From Rhynochetos jubatus (Eukaryota; Chordata; Aves; Eurypygiformes; Rhynochetidae), in NCBI GenBank assembly GCA_027574665.1, contig CM050657.1, positions 31,309,408-31,373,407 of the forward strand: a stretch of DNA of 64,000 nt, given 5' to 3'. Below are positions 43,501 to 57,382 of this stretch, in pieces. Position numbers and translations under genes: made by a program. The notes beneath the pieces were generated by a model, which saw nothing but the letters and a program-made list of their open reading frames with translations, was not told the DNA's origin and searched no databases. The first letter of the stretch is position 1; each line of letters begins with the position of its first letter.

Positions 43501-45599
43501 TGGGAAAGAGCCATCTCTCTTTCCCAGGAGAATGTAGATTTTAGAGACAATTTAAAGTGAGTGGCACAGAGAATTTCACCTATTTGGGTGTGGTGCTAGG
43601 GCAGTATTGGTGATATCTCATTGTTATAGACATTCTCTTAATGTCTCTATATATTCTTTTAATATCAATTATTCTAGCCAACAGCTCATCTTGCCAAGCT
43701 CCTTTAAATAGCATGGGAAGTGAATGGAATTATTTTGCATCTCCCCTTTTGGCTGCACAAACCCTAAAAAATTCTCAACCAAAGCAATTTTAAAATTATC
43801 CAAGCTTGCAAAAAAATGGAATTAAAAGCATGACATAAAAGCACTTTAAAAAGTGCTAACTCTGGATTCTTGTCTTGTATCTCATAAAAAGCAGATGTGG
43901 CACAAACCCCTAGTAATAATCTGAGATGCCTACCATGCAGAGATGTATTAAGAGCAACAAAGAAAACTCCCTACCTCGTGTGAGTGATGTTTGCACACTG
44001 AATGCCTGCTGCTGGTGGCACCGAGTGCCTTTGTTTATATTGACTGAAAAAAGAAGACTTTTATTTAAATAAAACTTTAAATAAGTCTAAATATTTGCTT
44101 AAAAAAAAAAGAAAGGCATTTTTCCCAGCATAATTAATGAGGATTGTGGAAATGAAGTTGTTAGAATTCACTTATTAATTGAACGTTAACAGTAAATGAA
44201 GGTAGGATTTAGAGTAGTTAAAACAGAGGGGCTACAGATGTTAGGCTATTACAGTCTAATGTACTGCTACCCTTTATTCTCCATCAGTCTCCTTAGAGCA
44301 ATGTGTACAGTGTCACTAATGACTACAACTAGTTAATTAGTCTTGACTTGATCAAAGCAGGGGGCTCATGAGAAGGATCTCAAAGGATAGCAGATGCTGT
44401 TTGTACCAAGGCTGCTGGTCATGCATTGCTCAGTGATCTCATCTGTTCTGTACATTTGTCATCTGTTTTGTCATAGGAGATCTGGGATCTCCATCTTCTA
44501 GATGAAGAAAATAGTCCCTCGATGCTTATTGCAACTGGTATTGTGAATAATATATTGCTGAGGATCAAACAAAATAGATCACGTATATCAAGAAAAGATC
44601 GCAAAGGCCATCATGTAAGACTGTTTTATATGCTGACTTTGGAAATTCTTGTCTACGTTGTCAAACTTATAAAGATAGTTTTAAATAAGTAAAAATATAA
44701 AACAAGGTGCAATAAAACCAGGGTTTGGCTCCTAATAAAATAACCTACGAAGGTGTTTGCATCTTTTGCAAGTTTTAACTGCTTCAGCTGAAGGCAGTTC
44801 TTAAGTTTGTTTAGAGCCAAATTATTTGCAGTAGTTTTTCAGGCACAGTATCCTCCAAAGGGATCCACGGAGATATATCCAGGAATATGTCTATTTGTAC
44901 TGAGCACAGGAGACCTTTGGTGTTAAGCAAGATGCCTCATGTTTGGATTCTATCCATAAAAAGGGATGTAGTGAAATTCCTAAGACTTCCAAACCATGGA
45001 TTACATGGTGAAGATTCTTTTAAAATCTTTTAAGTGAAATCTGTAGTTGGAGATGACTTCCCTGAGGATTACTTGCAAATATATTGTATTCCACAAATTA
45101 GATAGCACAGACACAATCAATTTTTCATTCTAATTTATCTTTGTACATGGTTTATGATACCACTCCACCGCCACCCCAATTACTTGGCATGCAATTTTTC
45201 ATGGTTGTTCTTTTCTCAGAAGTAATTTTTTTTTCAAAGGATTTCAAAGAATATCATTGTAGCTCTGAGTGAGCTGAGTGTGAAAAAGGTTGTTTTGACA
45301 CACTTTTATGCTTTGGTTGCTCCAGAAGCGTTTAAATCTGAAAACTGCAGTTGTGATGGCTAGGTCTCAGCCCCTCACATAAGGTGTTATGGGCACACAA
45401 AAATAACATTAAAAGGGCATTAATAAGGCTGCAAAGTTAAGTGCTTGCCAAAAAAAATTAGCCAATGACAGAATGAACATTGATAGCAAATCCTTAATTC
45501 AACACTGCTCTCTGTATATGTTCTGACATCTTTTAAGTGATAATGTACTATTTTTTTTTTTTCATGCCCTGTCTTTTTCTTACCTGGTATTGTCTTTCC
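40531..45599. other. AT-rich non-coding stretch
   Basis: No gene recognised. T-runs occur near 41688-41703 and an AT-rich microsatellite at 42930-42990 (ATATA, GTAT, CTAT units). Confidence 0.5.
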
Positions 45600-45603
45600 T
45601 TAC

Positions 45604-45658
45604 ATTGTCTTGTCACATTTATCTTGTCTTGTCTTGTCTTGTCACATTTATCTTTCCA
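45604..45658. repeat. CTTGT pentanucleotide repeat
   Basis: CTTGT units flank two copies of TCTTGTCACATTTATCTT about 30 bases apart, a small expanded repeat in a pyrimidine-rich region. Confidence 0.85.
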
Positions 45659-48600
45659 GATCCAGTTTTCTTGGCCTGTCATTCTTTGTTTTATCCATCC
45701 AGACTTCTCATTTCCACCTCCTCCCTGACATTTTCTTGCATCACATTCTTACTTTCACCTTCACTCCTGAATGTCTCTGTCTCTTTTTTCACTCTGCTGC
45801 TTTATGTCATCTTCCTGCTGTTGGTAAGGAATAAATGAAACTATAAGGAACAACAACAAAATCCACATAATATTTTTTGTGTCTTAAGGTGTAGCATACT
45901 GATTTATGTGTGGGAATGTCTTTGGGAATAAAATTTTGGAGGAGGGATGGGGGAAACACTTCCAGACTGTAGCCACTGTCCAGCATCTCCCATTCTTTTG
46001 GCTTGCAGGTCTTTTTGCTATGCCATGTGCTTTGGGATTTCCAGTGGTGGTTCAGATCTAATGAAAAACCCTGAAAGTGGACAGAGCATGTGAACTCCAA
46101 CAGTGGAAATGCAGAATGTAACTGGTGAGAGCTCATGCTCTGCAGCAATGCTCAGAGCAAGACATGGTGCCAGGGCAGCTCGTTCATCTTGCTTCCTACT
46201 GCCTTCCTTCTTTCTCTTGTTGTGGGTTTCCCCTTCCTGCATAAAGCAGCAATCTGTAAGAATGTAAAGCATGTTTGCCCCACTTGGGGTCCCCTTGTCC
46301 AGATCTTCCTATGACTGCAGGGATTTTTACCTTGGCGATATCACCAAGTATGTGCTTGCCTCATGTTCTCCTACAGCTCAGTCAGTTTATTTCAGTTACA
46401 GATGTCTTGAGTTTTCTAAGAATGTGTGAATAGCTGAAGTAAACATATTAGAAAGGTGTGCTGGAGGAAGCTATCTAGGGGAAATAAAAAGAGGCAAAAA
46501 AAAATTGGTATTCTTCACAGTTGTATTTCGCCAAACATATGTGAGCATGCTAAATTTGTGTGGGACCCCTCTGCAAAACCAAGTGCTGCTTTTACTCTTA
46601 CCCACCTCATGTTTCCCATCCTCTCCCTATACCTTTTCATTAAACTGACTTCTTCTACATTAATTTAAATTAGTTTAGGCCCATAGGGAAGGTTACTGTG
46701 TGTCTGTAACACCAACTGGAACAACCCCTGTAGGTTTGTGGGGCATTGCTGTCAAGTACTCCCACTATGCTCAGTGATCAGTGTGCTGGGAGGTGGGAAC
46801 ACACCAAACAAACCAGCGAGCCCAGCTCACTGGGTGAATTTTAACCTTAATTTAATTCGGGAACTTCCTGAGTTTTCTCACTGATACTGCAAAAAGCTAA
46901 CTTACGTTCTTAATTTTCTACACTGTAAGTAGACCTGGCTAATTTTTTCCCCAGCTGTTTAATTTGCAAAGGAGGCTGTCATTCTGTGTTAAATGAAATG
47001 GAAAAGAAGGAGCCTGAGGAAGATCTGTGTAAAGATGAAAGTTTGTTCCAGTTGAAAGCTGCTGTTGATATTGGGTGAGATCCAAAATTTCCTGATGCCA
47101 GAGGAAATGCTTTCATTGATGTCATCAGATTTCAGATCAGGCCCAGCGTGCTCAGCCCACTGCTCCTCTGGCAGACTCTGGTACCTGAATCTCTGGGAGC
47201 GTAGGCTGTGCCAATGGCATTTAGAGAGACCCTACTCTGAAGTGTCCCCTGCCTGGTACCACATGCAATAGATGCCTCCTCCCACTCGTGTAATTCACTC
47301 TAGCTAGCTGTTTCTCCCCTCAAGTATTCAATGTGAGCTTTTTTTTGTCTTCCCTCCCTCCCCCTAGGCTTTTCCTGTTCTTTCATGAGGCCAGGTATGC
47401 ATGGTTTTGTGTAATCCACCAGTGTCATGGACCAGATCTGGGTGACTCCCACTCTGGTGGGCAGCTGTCCTCTAGATCTGCGTTGCTGGCTCAGTCAGCC
47501 AGGAACTGATTCCTGGATGGCCTCTTTGGGCATGAACTGTGACCGCACCACTGCCACTCTCTGTGCTTTTATATTAAAAAAAAAAAAAAAAAAAAAAAAG
47601 AGTGTGTTTGAGAATACAGGCAGTTATGTGAAAGATAACAGATGAATCAGGCTTCTAGTGATGTGCTCCAGTAATACTGTATGTTACAGGCTCAGGCACC
47701 GAACCATGGTCTTGGTAAACCCCAACTGAGTGCAGTCAGCCCTGGGACCGAGAGGGGCTCCCTGGTGAAGGGGTTGAGATAGGTAGTCTCTTTTTGACTC
47801 TGTTTGTCTCATGGCTGAATTGATTTCTCGGTTACCTTATGATCCATATTGCCCTTTGGTATTGCCGATCATACTGTTTTCTCTTTTGTTTCATCTGCCT
47901 GTTTTTTTTTCCAGGCTTTATCTGCCTCTGCACTGCTGACCCATTTTCTCTTCCAATTTCATTTTATAGGGAGTGGGACAGAGACTCCTGTTAGATAGAC
48001 TGTCTGCTGGTTAAAACGTGCCATTGCCCTTAACTAGGCAATCCCTTACATCAGTTCAGCAGACAAAGACATCAAAACGCTTTTCTCGCTGTCAGAGCAG
48101 AGCAAGTATTTACTTCTTTTCAACATCCAAGTGTTTTCTCTCTGATTTTTAACAACTGTTGATAACAGATTAACTGTTACGGGAAAACTTTGCTTTATGG
48201 CCTATGTACTATTTTGGGCTCTGTGGTGGTGGGGTGAAGAAAAACTAGTAGAGGTTACTTTCTTATTCTGAATCCGTTTTCCCATATATAAAGAGAGAAT
48301 AAAAATCCTGGCTGCCTTTCTGATATGCCTTGAAATCCACTGCTGAAAAATGTCGCTCTAAAAGTTGGACATTATAATCTATAATTATAATCAAACCCAT
48401 GTGAGCATTATGCGTGAGAAGGCAGCCTGATAGGATATATGGCTGCAAGTGGAAAGAAACCAGGAAATCCCTGCTGCAGATGAGTGACACTGCAGGCATT
48501 TTTTCGCACAGATATTAGCTGTTCATTGTGTCAGTAAGGCAGTGAACACAGTGAGACACATTGCCACATGTTAAAATTCCTCCTTGTATTTAATTTCTCT

Positions 48601-49040
48601 GCCATAATTTTGCCATTGTCATAATCCTTTGACCTAAATATGAAAGTATCAGGAAAGGACTGAAAAATGAGGTCAAGTTTAGGGCTGAATGTCCTGCTAT
48701 ACTATCTGAACAACATTAGTTTGGACGAAGCTGACAGTGGGAACCCACCCACACAAAAATCTAGAACTGGACAGCCGAACCCAGCTTATGTTTTGAGGAT
48801 ACAGCTTCTCTTTTGAAGTCTATGATTTTTAGTCCTATTGTGCAGTTCAGTCTTGGACCATGAGAACGTGGAATGCACTTTTGGGCATTTGGTCACTTCA
48901 GGAACTTCCATCTAAAACATTAGCTTTTTACTGGCTTATAGAAGCAAAAAAGGTCTTGTTATCTCAAATAAATACACATCAGTTACTGTTGATTTTAAAA
49001 ACTATTTTTACCTTATGAACATACCTGAAGCGTGAAGTCA
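45659..49040. other. Non-coding stretch
   Basis: No gene recognised. It holds an A23 run at 47577-47599, preceded by a locally GC-richer 150 bases (47420-47570) that could be the end of an unclassified repeat. Confidence 0.45.
47577..47599 (+). repeat. A23 run
   Basis: Directly follows CTTTTATATT. No convincing retrocopy body is seen upstream. Confidence 0.85.
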
Positions 49041-49398
49041 ATCATAGAATGATGGAATGCTTTGGGTTGGAAGGGACCTTAAAGATCATCCAGTTCCAAC
49101 CCCCCTGCCCTGGGCAGGGACACCCTCCACTAGACCAGGTTGCTCAAAGCCTCATCCAGCCTGGCCTTGAAGACAGCCAGGGATGGGGCACCCACAGCTT
49201 CCCTGGGCAACCTGTTCCAGTGCCTCACCACCCTCTCCAGGAAGAATTTTTTCCTGATACTCAATGTAAATCTCCCCGCTTTCAATTTAAACCTGTTACT
49301 CCTTGTCCTGTCACTACAGACCCTTGTAAAAAGTCCCCTTCCAGCTTTCTTGTCGGCCCCTTCGGCCCCTTCAGGTACTAGAAGGTGTTATAAGGTCT
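49041..49398 (-). mobile_element. CR1 LINE 3' end, about 360 bp
   Basis: Starts with the reverse complement of the CR1 tail (ATCATAGAATGATGGAATG) and continues GGGTTGGAAGGGACC, then CACTAGACCAGGTTGCTC and CTGTTCCAGTGCCTCACCAC, up to TATAAGGTCT. This is the conserved 3' part of the avian CR1 reverse-transcriptase/3' UTR in minus orientation. It is 5'-truncated, as most copies are. No intact ORF remains. Confidence 0.96.
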
Positions 49399-50329
49399 AT
49401 AATCTTTGTTATTTTCTGATTTCAGAGAGAGATATGAACTGGATGAATCAGTATGCAATTCTGTAGATGAACAAGGCTTCAGGTCTGCCTCCAAAACTCC
49501 AACTGTTCCTTTTGCTAGACTGACTTCCCTTGCTGTTCTTGCCTGGACACCTCAGGACAGTCCAAGGACATGTACAAGGTGCTATCTGATAGATGTACGT
49601 TACGAAGTTTGGTTCATCAGATGAATGCTGTCTCCATTATTAGATTTTTATTTGATGGTTTATTAGTTCCAGTCCCTGGCATCAGTGCAGTAGTAAACCT
49701 GAAAACCCCAAAGCCTCTTGACATTTAATAGTGTTACATAGAACATCCCTGATATGATTTTTTTTTCTTTTTCTTTTTTTTTTTAATAAACAGAATGCAC
49801 TTATTGTAACTGTACTGGCTCATGCTCCTTGGTAAAGGAGCAATAAAGTTGCAAATTGCATGATTCGTCAGTCTGGAAATGCTTGTGCAACCCATTTCTG
49901 TTCTCCTATTTGTCTGCATCATGATACTAGCTTATTGCATTTCACTGCCATTTTATAAAAGCTCAGAACAAATGTTTGTTTACAAGTGAAGCAGATTAGA
50001 GACTACACTCAATTGGTATAAATCAAGATAGTAAAGTGGAGACTTTTTTACTGCACTGCAACCATTTCTTGCTACTACCAGTTAATAATGATAATAAAAT
50101 ACTGTAAAAGAAGTAGCATCTTGAGATCTGAAAAGGATTATGACCATATTGTGTTACACACTTCAAATACACCTGATGAAGTGCTGTAAATTTCCCTGAA
50201 AGGGGATCGAATCTGGGCAGGGGACACACACAGAGCATAACCAGATTTGTTAGAATGCCTTTTATAAGGTTGTTTTTTATTAACAGACGAGCTGTTAATG
50301 GCAGAAAACCATTTGCACTATCCATTCAC
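49399..50329. other. AT-rich non-coding stretch
   Basis: No gene recognised. T-rich patches lie near 49758-49785. Confidence 0.5.
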
Positions 50330-51370
50330 TTGCTCTTTTGCACAGGTCACACACCTGGAGCAACAGTGAGGGGCCAGCCCTACTGTACACTTACTCAGAA
50401 GTGGATGGTCATCCAGGTACAACCGTGATTTCTAGACAGGTGTTCAGAGACTTCTTTAAGGTCCCTTGTGTCAGCAGATGTTATATCTGTAATTTGTGTC
50501 TGCTTGTAGCAGCTCATTTCCTTGCTTGGCATGGTCTGAGTCATGGCACTGCAGGTTGATGGATGCATTCACCAGCCTCTTGGTGTCCTCCATTTACCAG
50601 TTCTTGGGAGACCTCCACTATCTCGTGGCACATATGTTTCCACTCTTCACCCACTGTTTTCTGGTGATGGTTCCTCCATCCACATGTGTATTTCCCTGGG
50701 GAGCCCATTCAGGCAGGGTTGTGCAGAGAGGGTTTCGTGGCAGGAGCAGCACTGCTGAGGCACCAGCTGTGAGAGAGAGAGAACGTGCATGGGAGAAAGG
50801 AAGAATTGACCCTGTTGTGCTGCTGGGGAACTGGGCCACAGCATTTTACTGGCTTGTCTCACCCCTGGCAGGAAGCCTGTAGTAAGGCTGTGAACTGTGT
50901 CCAGGATGTTGGTGTCCTCTTTGCTCAGCCCTTCCCTCTCAAGGAAAACTCTCTCTGTAGTTCTCGGTTCCTGCTGCTCTTGCTCTGGTGCAGGATGTGC
51001 AGTCACGGGGTGCTTGCTTTCCCAGATTTACTGGCACTCTGGAAATAGGCTCCAAGATCTGAGGAAAACCTCAAAAGGTTGAGTCTCTAGGACTTGGTTG
51101 GCACACTCTTTCTGTGTCTTAGCCTGTTTGATCCTCTCAGTGAACTAGTGACATTTCTTCTAGTCTTGAACGTGTAAAGTGCGAGTAGAAAAGGAGCAGC
51201 CCAAAGATATGTCCAAAGAGAACAATTGCTTGTAAGAGTCCATGTCCCCCATGGTTCTTCCATCCCACTAATCTAAAGTATTTAGAAGAGAAGAAAGAAT
51301 AGTCTGAACAATTGCAAGAAATTAAATCCAAAAGAAAGACTTAAAAGGATAAAGAAAAATTATTATTGAG
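50330..51370 (-). other. GC-richer segment, possible decayed ERV internal sequence
   Basis: This kilobase is less AT-rich than its surroundings and has several overlapping minus-strand open frames. One (51137-51331) has a hydrophobic run (LLQAIVLFGHIFGLLLFY) after a Trp/Gly/Lys-rich stretch, as at the end of an Env transmembrane subunit. Phrases near 50640-51010 feel familiar from avian ERV internal regions, but no catalytic motif is present and no LTR borders were found. Confidence 0.25.
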
Positions 51371-53700
51371 GCTGTGATTCAATATAACGTGTTTTGCAGG
51401 AGTTGTCTCTTCCCCCGCTGCCCCACGTTGTCTTTCCACTGTTCTCCAGCCCAAGTGCTAAAAGCAACATTTGAGAAAACCCTGATTTTATTCCACTCTA
51501 GATATTGCTAGCATTCCTCTAGACAACACTGACAAATGATGTGCTTCAGGATAGTGAGTTTGACTATATTGACTTGATGTTAATGGTGTCAGCATTAGAT
51601 TCTGCTGAGGATACGAATCAAGACCAGACCTATCATTGTGACTTCATGTTGACCTTTTCTCTAGGTGTTTGGTTTTTGTGTGCATGTGTTTTATTTTTTT
51701 CATCGTCTCTGAAAGCTCATTAGGTTCTATAGATAAAAGACTATGTGGAAATTGCTTTTGTCTTTACATAAATGTCATTCATGTAATATATACTGTATGT
51801 ACAGAGTTTATAGATTGACCATGAAACAATTGCTGTTCTTGAAAACACCACGGTGGGTTTTGAATGAAAAAACATCTCTACCTGGCTTTTGTTTTTGCAT
51901 TGAGGTCTGATGCTGAGCTGGTATGAACCCCTCAGTGACTTTAACATTTGCAGGATCAGGCCCTTAGTCAAAACTGTATCACTGGGAACTTGTAAAATTT
52001 GTACCAAGTCACCAAAATAGATGAGTAAACTCCTGCCTCTTTCCTCAGCCCAGTTGAAAACTTGGCATAGACTGAAACCAGATCAGTCTGTAAGATCTGT
52101 TACCTGTCCCTACAGTACCTGATGCCATGCTGTGAGAGACAGCACTCTCCTGAGCCTAGCCAAGTCTCAGAGAAGACCCTGACAGATGACTTCTTAGTGT
52201 AGAGGCCAGGAGAGTTGAAGGTGTTTGTGATGAAAGCTATAAAGGAAAAGTTGTGAAGACAAATAACTCCTTTTCACTCCATGTCTTTTCTTGGATTCCA
52301 TTGAGTCTTGCTTTTGTTTCACTGAATCAAAAGCATAGAAATTCCTTTAAATACCGGTAACTTTAATAACTTGTAGCTATTCTTCCCTGAATTTTCTTAG
52401 TTAATATGCCTTTTTTGTTTAAAATCATATTTAAACAAAATGTTGGTTGGGTAAAGTGTCGGTTCCCCCTACCATTAAAATATACCTCAGGTTGGAACAG
52501 AATATTCAAAGTGGCTCAGCATTTCTGCTTCTTCAACATACTTAATTCTGGTGGAAGGGAACTCCATCTGAAGTTCCTGTCTTAAAAGTATTCTTGCAAC
52601 TCTCACTTCCTTGACTTGATATCCTTGGGAGTGATTTGAATAATAAAGTGAACAAGTTTATTGTTTTAACACATGCTTACAAGTGGACATTATGAAGAAC
52701 AAGAATGGGTTAGATGATCAAACTGTATGTGATTAACTGCATTGGAACTCATGAGGTATGAGGGTGGGATGACCTCTGTGTTTGAGAAGTGAACCAGTCT
52801 ATTGTTGACACTCATAGGAAACACAATAAAAATGTCAGCATAGAAATATTTGCCTGATACTAACCTTCAGATTTCACTACTTTTTGAATATAATCTTACT
52901 GGTTTTGACTATGCAACTTGCAGCAAATTATTTTCCTGTTTATGCATGAAAAGCCACAGGCCTTTTTTGGGAATTTAAGGAAGGGAAAATGACACCGGAA
53001 CTTAGCCACTCATAAAGCATACAGTAAAATTTGACTGTCAGCTGGAACACATTTGGAAGATTATTTTACAGATGTGTTTTGTGTTAGGAAAATTGGTGGC
53101 CTCTCCTAAAAAGAAATAGCCTTTGCTTTTGGAGTCCAAGAAGGGACCAATTGCCAGGCTATACTAAAAGATGTAGAACAATAAATGAATGTCAGGTTGG
53201 AAAACCAGGAAATTATAATTGCACAAAAGAACTGTGATTATTTTTTCTTGTGTAATTCAGTTGGGAGTCATTGCTCAGGAAAGGCATACGATCAATAAAG
53301 TCTTGTTCTGTTTAACTGTTACAGAACAACCTGACTAACATCTGAGCCAATTTCCTCACGCTGCCTTACAGTTGGAATAAACAGAAAAGGAGTCAAGTCT
53401 CCAGGTTGATTTAATGCATAGCCAAAGATGAGTAGCCTGAAATGGAAGGGGAATTCTGGAACAGTTCTGTCAAAACCGCTGATCAAGCAAAACAGCTAAG
53501 TACTAGACTACTTTGAAATGTTGAGACTATTTTTAATGGTGGGACTAGGTTTGCTTGAATATGCATTGAAATCAGTAAGAGATAAGTGCCTCACCTACTT
53601 AAGCATTTTTTTGTGAGTTGCACTGGATTTCTGACTAAAAAGCGTGTACTTTGCTATCTTTGTAAATCTGTGGAAGGCTGGATTCATGTCAGGACCCTGA
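51371..53700. other. AT-rich non-coding stretch
   Basis: Nothing recognised. Confidence 0.5.
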
Positions 53701-53718
53701 AGGTGCTAATAGACTTTA

Positions 53719-54150
53719 ATGACCAGCCTTATTGGGGACTTCTACCCGCTTGGGTCTTTAACCCTTGTGCTGAGCTACACTAGAGTGTTGGTCTCTAGTG
53801 CAGCCACGGTGATGCCCTGCCTGGCCACAGATCCCCTTGATGCAAGCCTCAGTCTGTGGTCTGGCTTCTTGGCTTTGACTTGGACCTGCCTTATCACCAT
53901 GGTATTGTCTTTTGACCTGGACTCTGGGTTGGGCCTGGCTGCCATTTTGGGATCTGCCCCACTCCCCAACTTGGGGTGGTGGGACAGGCCCTGGCTGGTG
54001 ACACCCTGCCTTGCTGGTCCCCATAGGGGTGCCCTACCACTCCTAGCTCAACTCCCCTTAGGGAGAAGACTTGCTCTTGTTGCTTCCTGAGAGCTTCTTG
54101 TGTTTTGGGTTAGTTTTGTTGCTTTACTTATAATAAAATAAATCATATTC
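53719..54150. other. GC-richer island with terminal AATAAA, possible unclassified LTR or retro-element end
   Basis: About 430 bases of clearly higher GC content than the flanks, ending in ATAATAAAATAAATCATATTC (about 54129-54150). The open frame 53719-54090 has a skewed Leu/Pro/Ser composition and no domain. The abrupt composition edges and the poly(A) signal suggest an interspersed element, but I found no flanking duplication. Confidence 0.3.
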
Positions 54151-55567
54151 TGCAGACTTCTCTTTTAGTCTGCTGGCTTCACAGAGATGTCTGAATTAGA
54201 CCTGATACCTAACCTTTAAACAATTAGTGCTAGATGAGCAGGAGCACATCCATAGTAAAACCAGAATTTCCCTTTCATCTCTAGGATTTGACATTATCTG
54301 AGTTTTTTGACCTAATTCTCTTTCCTGAGCTTGACTGTTTCAAAGATTTTCTTGCATGTCTCCTGTATTATAGATCTCCATTACCCATTCCCTAAAGACC
54401 AGATGTAATACTTTCATCCATCTTGTGTGGATATTACTGCCTGCTGCAACAAATCATTGCAGTTTTAGTAGCTTTAGATGGATATCTATGTAATCTCATC
54501 ATGACCTGACCAGCAGAATCCCACTACTTACTGGCACAGTGATCTTTCACATTCATCATGTGAATATTCAAGTGCTCGGATTTTACTAATGGGAGTACCC
54601 TGGAGAGAAAATAATAAGCTTCAAGGAAAGCAAATATTAATCTTTGTTTTTGAGATATTTGCTGAAAACATTTTAAATTGCACATCTATCTGATTTTAAA
54701 ATTTACAAGTTGAACCACGTTTGGTTATTTACATTAGTTGGAGAGCACAGTCAATAAAGTAGGACTTGTGCGAGGGAAATTTCAGTGGAAGTTAATTACA
54801 GGTAATCAGGGAATAGACAAAGTATACAATAATGAATCTTAATGCCACAAAGTTAATGAGAATTTTCTCATTAATTTCACGGTGGACTAGACTTCATGAA
54901 AGACCTATCTGACAGGTAATTTTTCCAATCCATGAATCAGTTTCATGTTGATAACTAGTTGCTGAAATAATTTTAGTAACTAAGAATGTATGAAAAGTTA
55001 GATTTATTTGCAGATGATTCATAAATACAAACCAAAAATTGACAAAATTAATTATTTGCTTTGTTTAATTCTGCTTCTTTGCCTGTAACAGCTGGCAGTA
55101 GCAGTTAGTATCACTAGCTCTCTGTGGCTGAAAAAGTTAACCTGATTGAAGTGATACAGTTCATTCCAGAGCAAAATCTTCAGTCAAAACCAAAGTTATA
55201 CAGTGAGTCAGGGGATTGAAGAATAAAAATACTAGGCTTGCTATTTGTGAGTGGAAGTAGGATCCAAAAGAATGCTTTCTACTTTGGGAAGCAGCTGTAG
55301 ATTTTGTAATGATGCTTTTCACGGTAAATGATGTTTCCAAATGAATATGCTACAGATATCAGAAGGTCTATAAAACTTTAAGGTTTAATTTTTGTGAAAT
55401 CAATAGGGTTGTAAAACAAAGCGTAGTCCATTATCATTCCCTATTTTTATTGCACAACATAAATTTTGGAGGGGTATTGTGGGTTTTGTTTGCTTTTGTT
55501 TTGGTGAATTTAAGGCCTTGAGATTTGTCAGAATGTAAATCTGAGAAACTTCATGAAGAGGAGAGAT

Positions 55568-55577
55568 GTCACGTGAC
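55568..55577. promoter_or_regulatory. GTCACGTGAC palindrome (E-box, USF/TFEB type)
   Basis: A perfect 10-base palindrome matching the consensus bound by USF and MiT/TFE factors. It occurs alone, so it is only a sequence match. Confidence 0.35.
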
Positions 55578-57368
55578 CCAGGCTGTAAATGGACTTCCCC
55601 TCCTCTCCTTGAGTGGAGAAATCCTTGCCCTGCTTATGTCTTTGCTGAAAGGAAGAAACTAATTTGGTTTTCATGCCTATTTTTTTTCCTGGACATCATA
55701 ATAAATTTAACAAAGCCCCTGGGGTTTTAATCGTGATTCTTAACTGAAGTCTAGGTTCAGAGCATAGACTTATTGGTAGCTGTATTTAACATGGAGGTGG
55801 CCAAGGATAGACCAAGGGCTGGGGTTTGTGAGACAAATTTCTGTAGATCTGAGGAATGAGTCACCACAGGTGGATGCAGGGCTGAAGAGGAAACCTAACC
55901 CATGACAAGAGGGAGAAAAGTAGTGGCTGGAAGGGGTGAGGGAGTCACACTGGGTGAGGCTGTGAGAGGGAAGGGCTCTGGAAAGGCTGAGCTAAACCAA
56001 AAGCCAGCGGAAAGGAAAAGAATAAGGCAAAGCTGAAAAAGATGTGAAGGAGAAGAAAGGACACAGGCAAGGTGGGACAGTCAATTGCTCAAGAAAATCA
56101 AAGTGCTGGGGATATTTATATATGTAAAGTTTAGTCTCATGTGCTTGTTGTCTCATATTTCTAACACACGAGAATAACCACTACTACGACTGCCAAAGTT
56201 GCTCATATCCTGTGGTAGAAGAATCAGCTCCAGGCATCAACTTTAGCAGAATTTACTTTTGCTAGATAAATAAAACCCACATTAGCTGCCAAATACAAAT
56301 TATCACATGAGTTGCTATTATGCTTGCTCAGTCTCTGGTGTATGGAGTAGATATTACCGACTCATCTCACACGAATGGCTCAGCAGGTGGCTGATAATGG
56401 CTTTAGGCTGATACCAGGCAGGATCACGGTGCGGGGCAGAGTCACATTTCTAGTCAGTGTATCGAGCCACTCTGGAAACCACAGCTCAAAACCACAGCTG
56501 TCATTCAGCATCCTCCCTGCAAGACATTCTTGGTACTCTGAATTCACTTACAGCAGTTTTTTCACCCTTTGGGTCTTCCTAGGGCAATGTAATTCATGAA
56601 ATGAACAAACAAACCATACTGTAGATACTGCAGGGTTTTTAAATTTACTTTTCTGGTTTTGATTTTTTTTTTGTTAGTCATATTTCTTTTATGCTGTATA
56701 TTAGTGTCCATACAGTGCAGAGCAGTACAATGTAAGGCTGGAGGGCAGTCAAAAGAAAATGTTCCCCTTGTGTGCATTTTTTTTTACATTTGCAGTTCAG
56801 ATCCCTGAAAGAAAAGGTATGCTATTTGTATTTATTTCATCTTTGGTGTTAAATGTAGTCTGAACTGCTGAGGTGGCTGCTGCTGTTTCGGGTACCCCTT
56901 CCAATTTATGTCATAACTCCTAAAAACTGGTGACGTACTGACTGCTGGGAAATTATATAAAAGAACTCATATTAATTCCAGAATGTGAAAAGATGCTCCT
57001 AGTATCCCTCTATTCACTTAAAATGGCTTCCTTATTCATCTTTGTTCCAACAAGCCAAGAAATAAAGTTCAGTGCAGAGAAAGGTATATTCTGGGTACTA
57101 GCAGTCTGTGTATGTCCCATTTCAGGGGCTGAGCAGTGCTGGAGGGACCCATTTTTCTGCCTGCTGTAGCTCTCTTGATTTTTCTTTTATCCAGATGTCA
57201 GAGGACCTACAAACTTTAGATGCTCTTAAAAATGATCATAATAAGGGAAGATGATAGAACGTAACTGGATTGTACTCTTGCAGCTGAATTGCTATGGATT
57301 TTAAAGAATGTAAAATCTCATTGTGAAACAGCCATCTCTCCAGCCCTCAGCTACGCTCTGCGACCTTG

Positions 57369-57382
57369 CTCGCAGGGGGCAG
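57369..57382 (+). promoter_or_regulatory. CTCF-like motif
   Basis: CTCGCAGGGGGCAG matches the CTCF core consensus at 13 of 14 positions, within a local CpG-containing patch in AT-rich DNA. Binding is not shown. Confidence 0.4.

Noticed and set aside
45537-45838. Three overlapping plus-strand frames
   Set aside because: Produced by a pyrimidine-rich stretch with CTTGT repeats.
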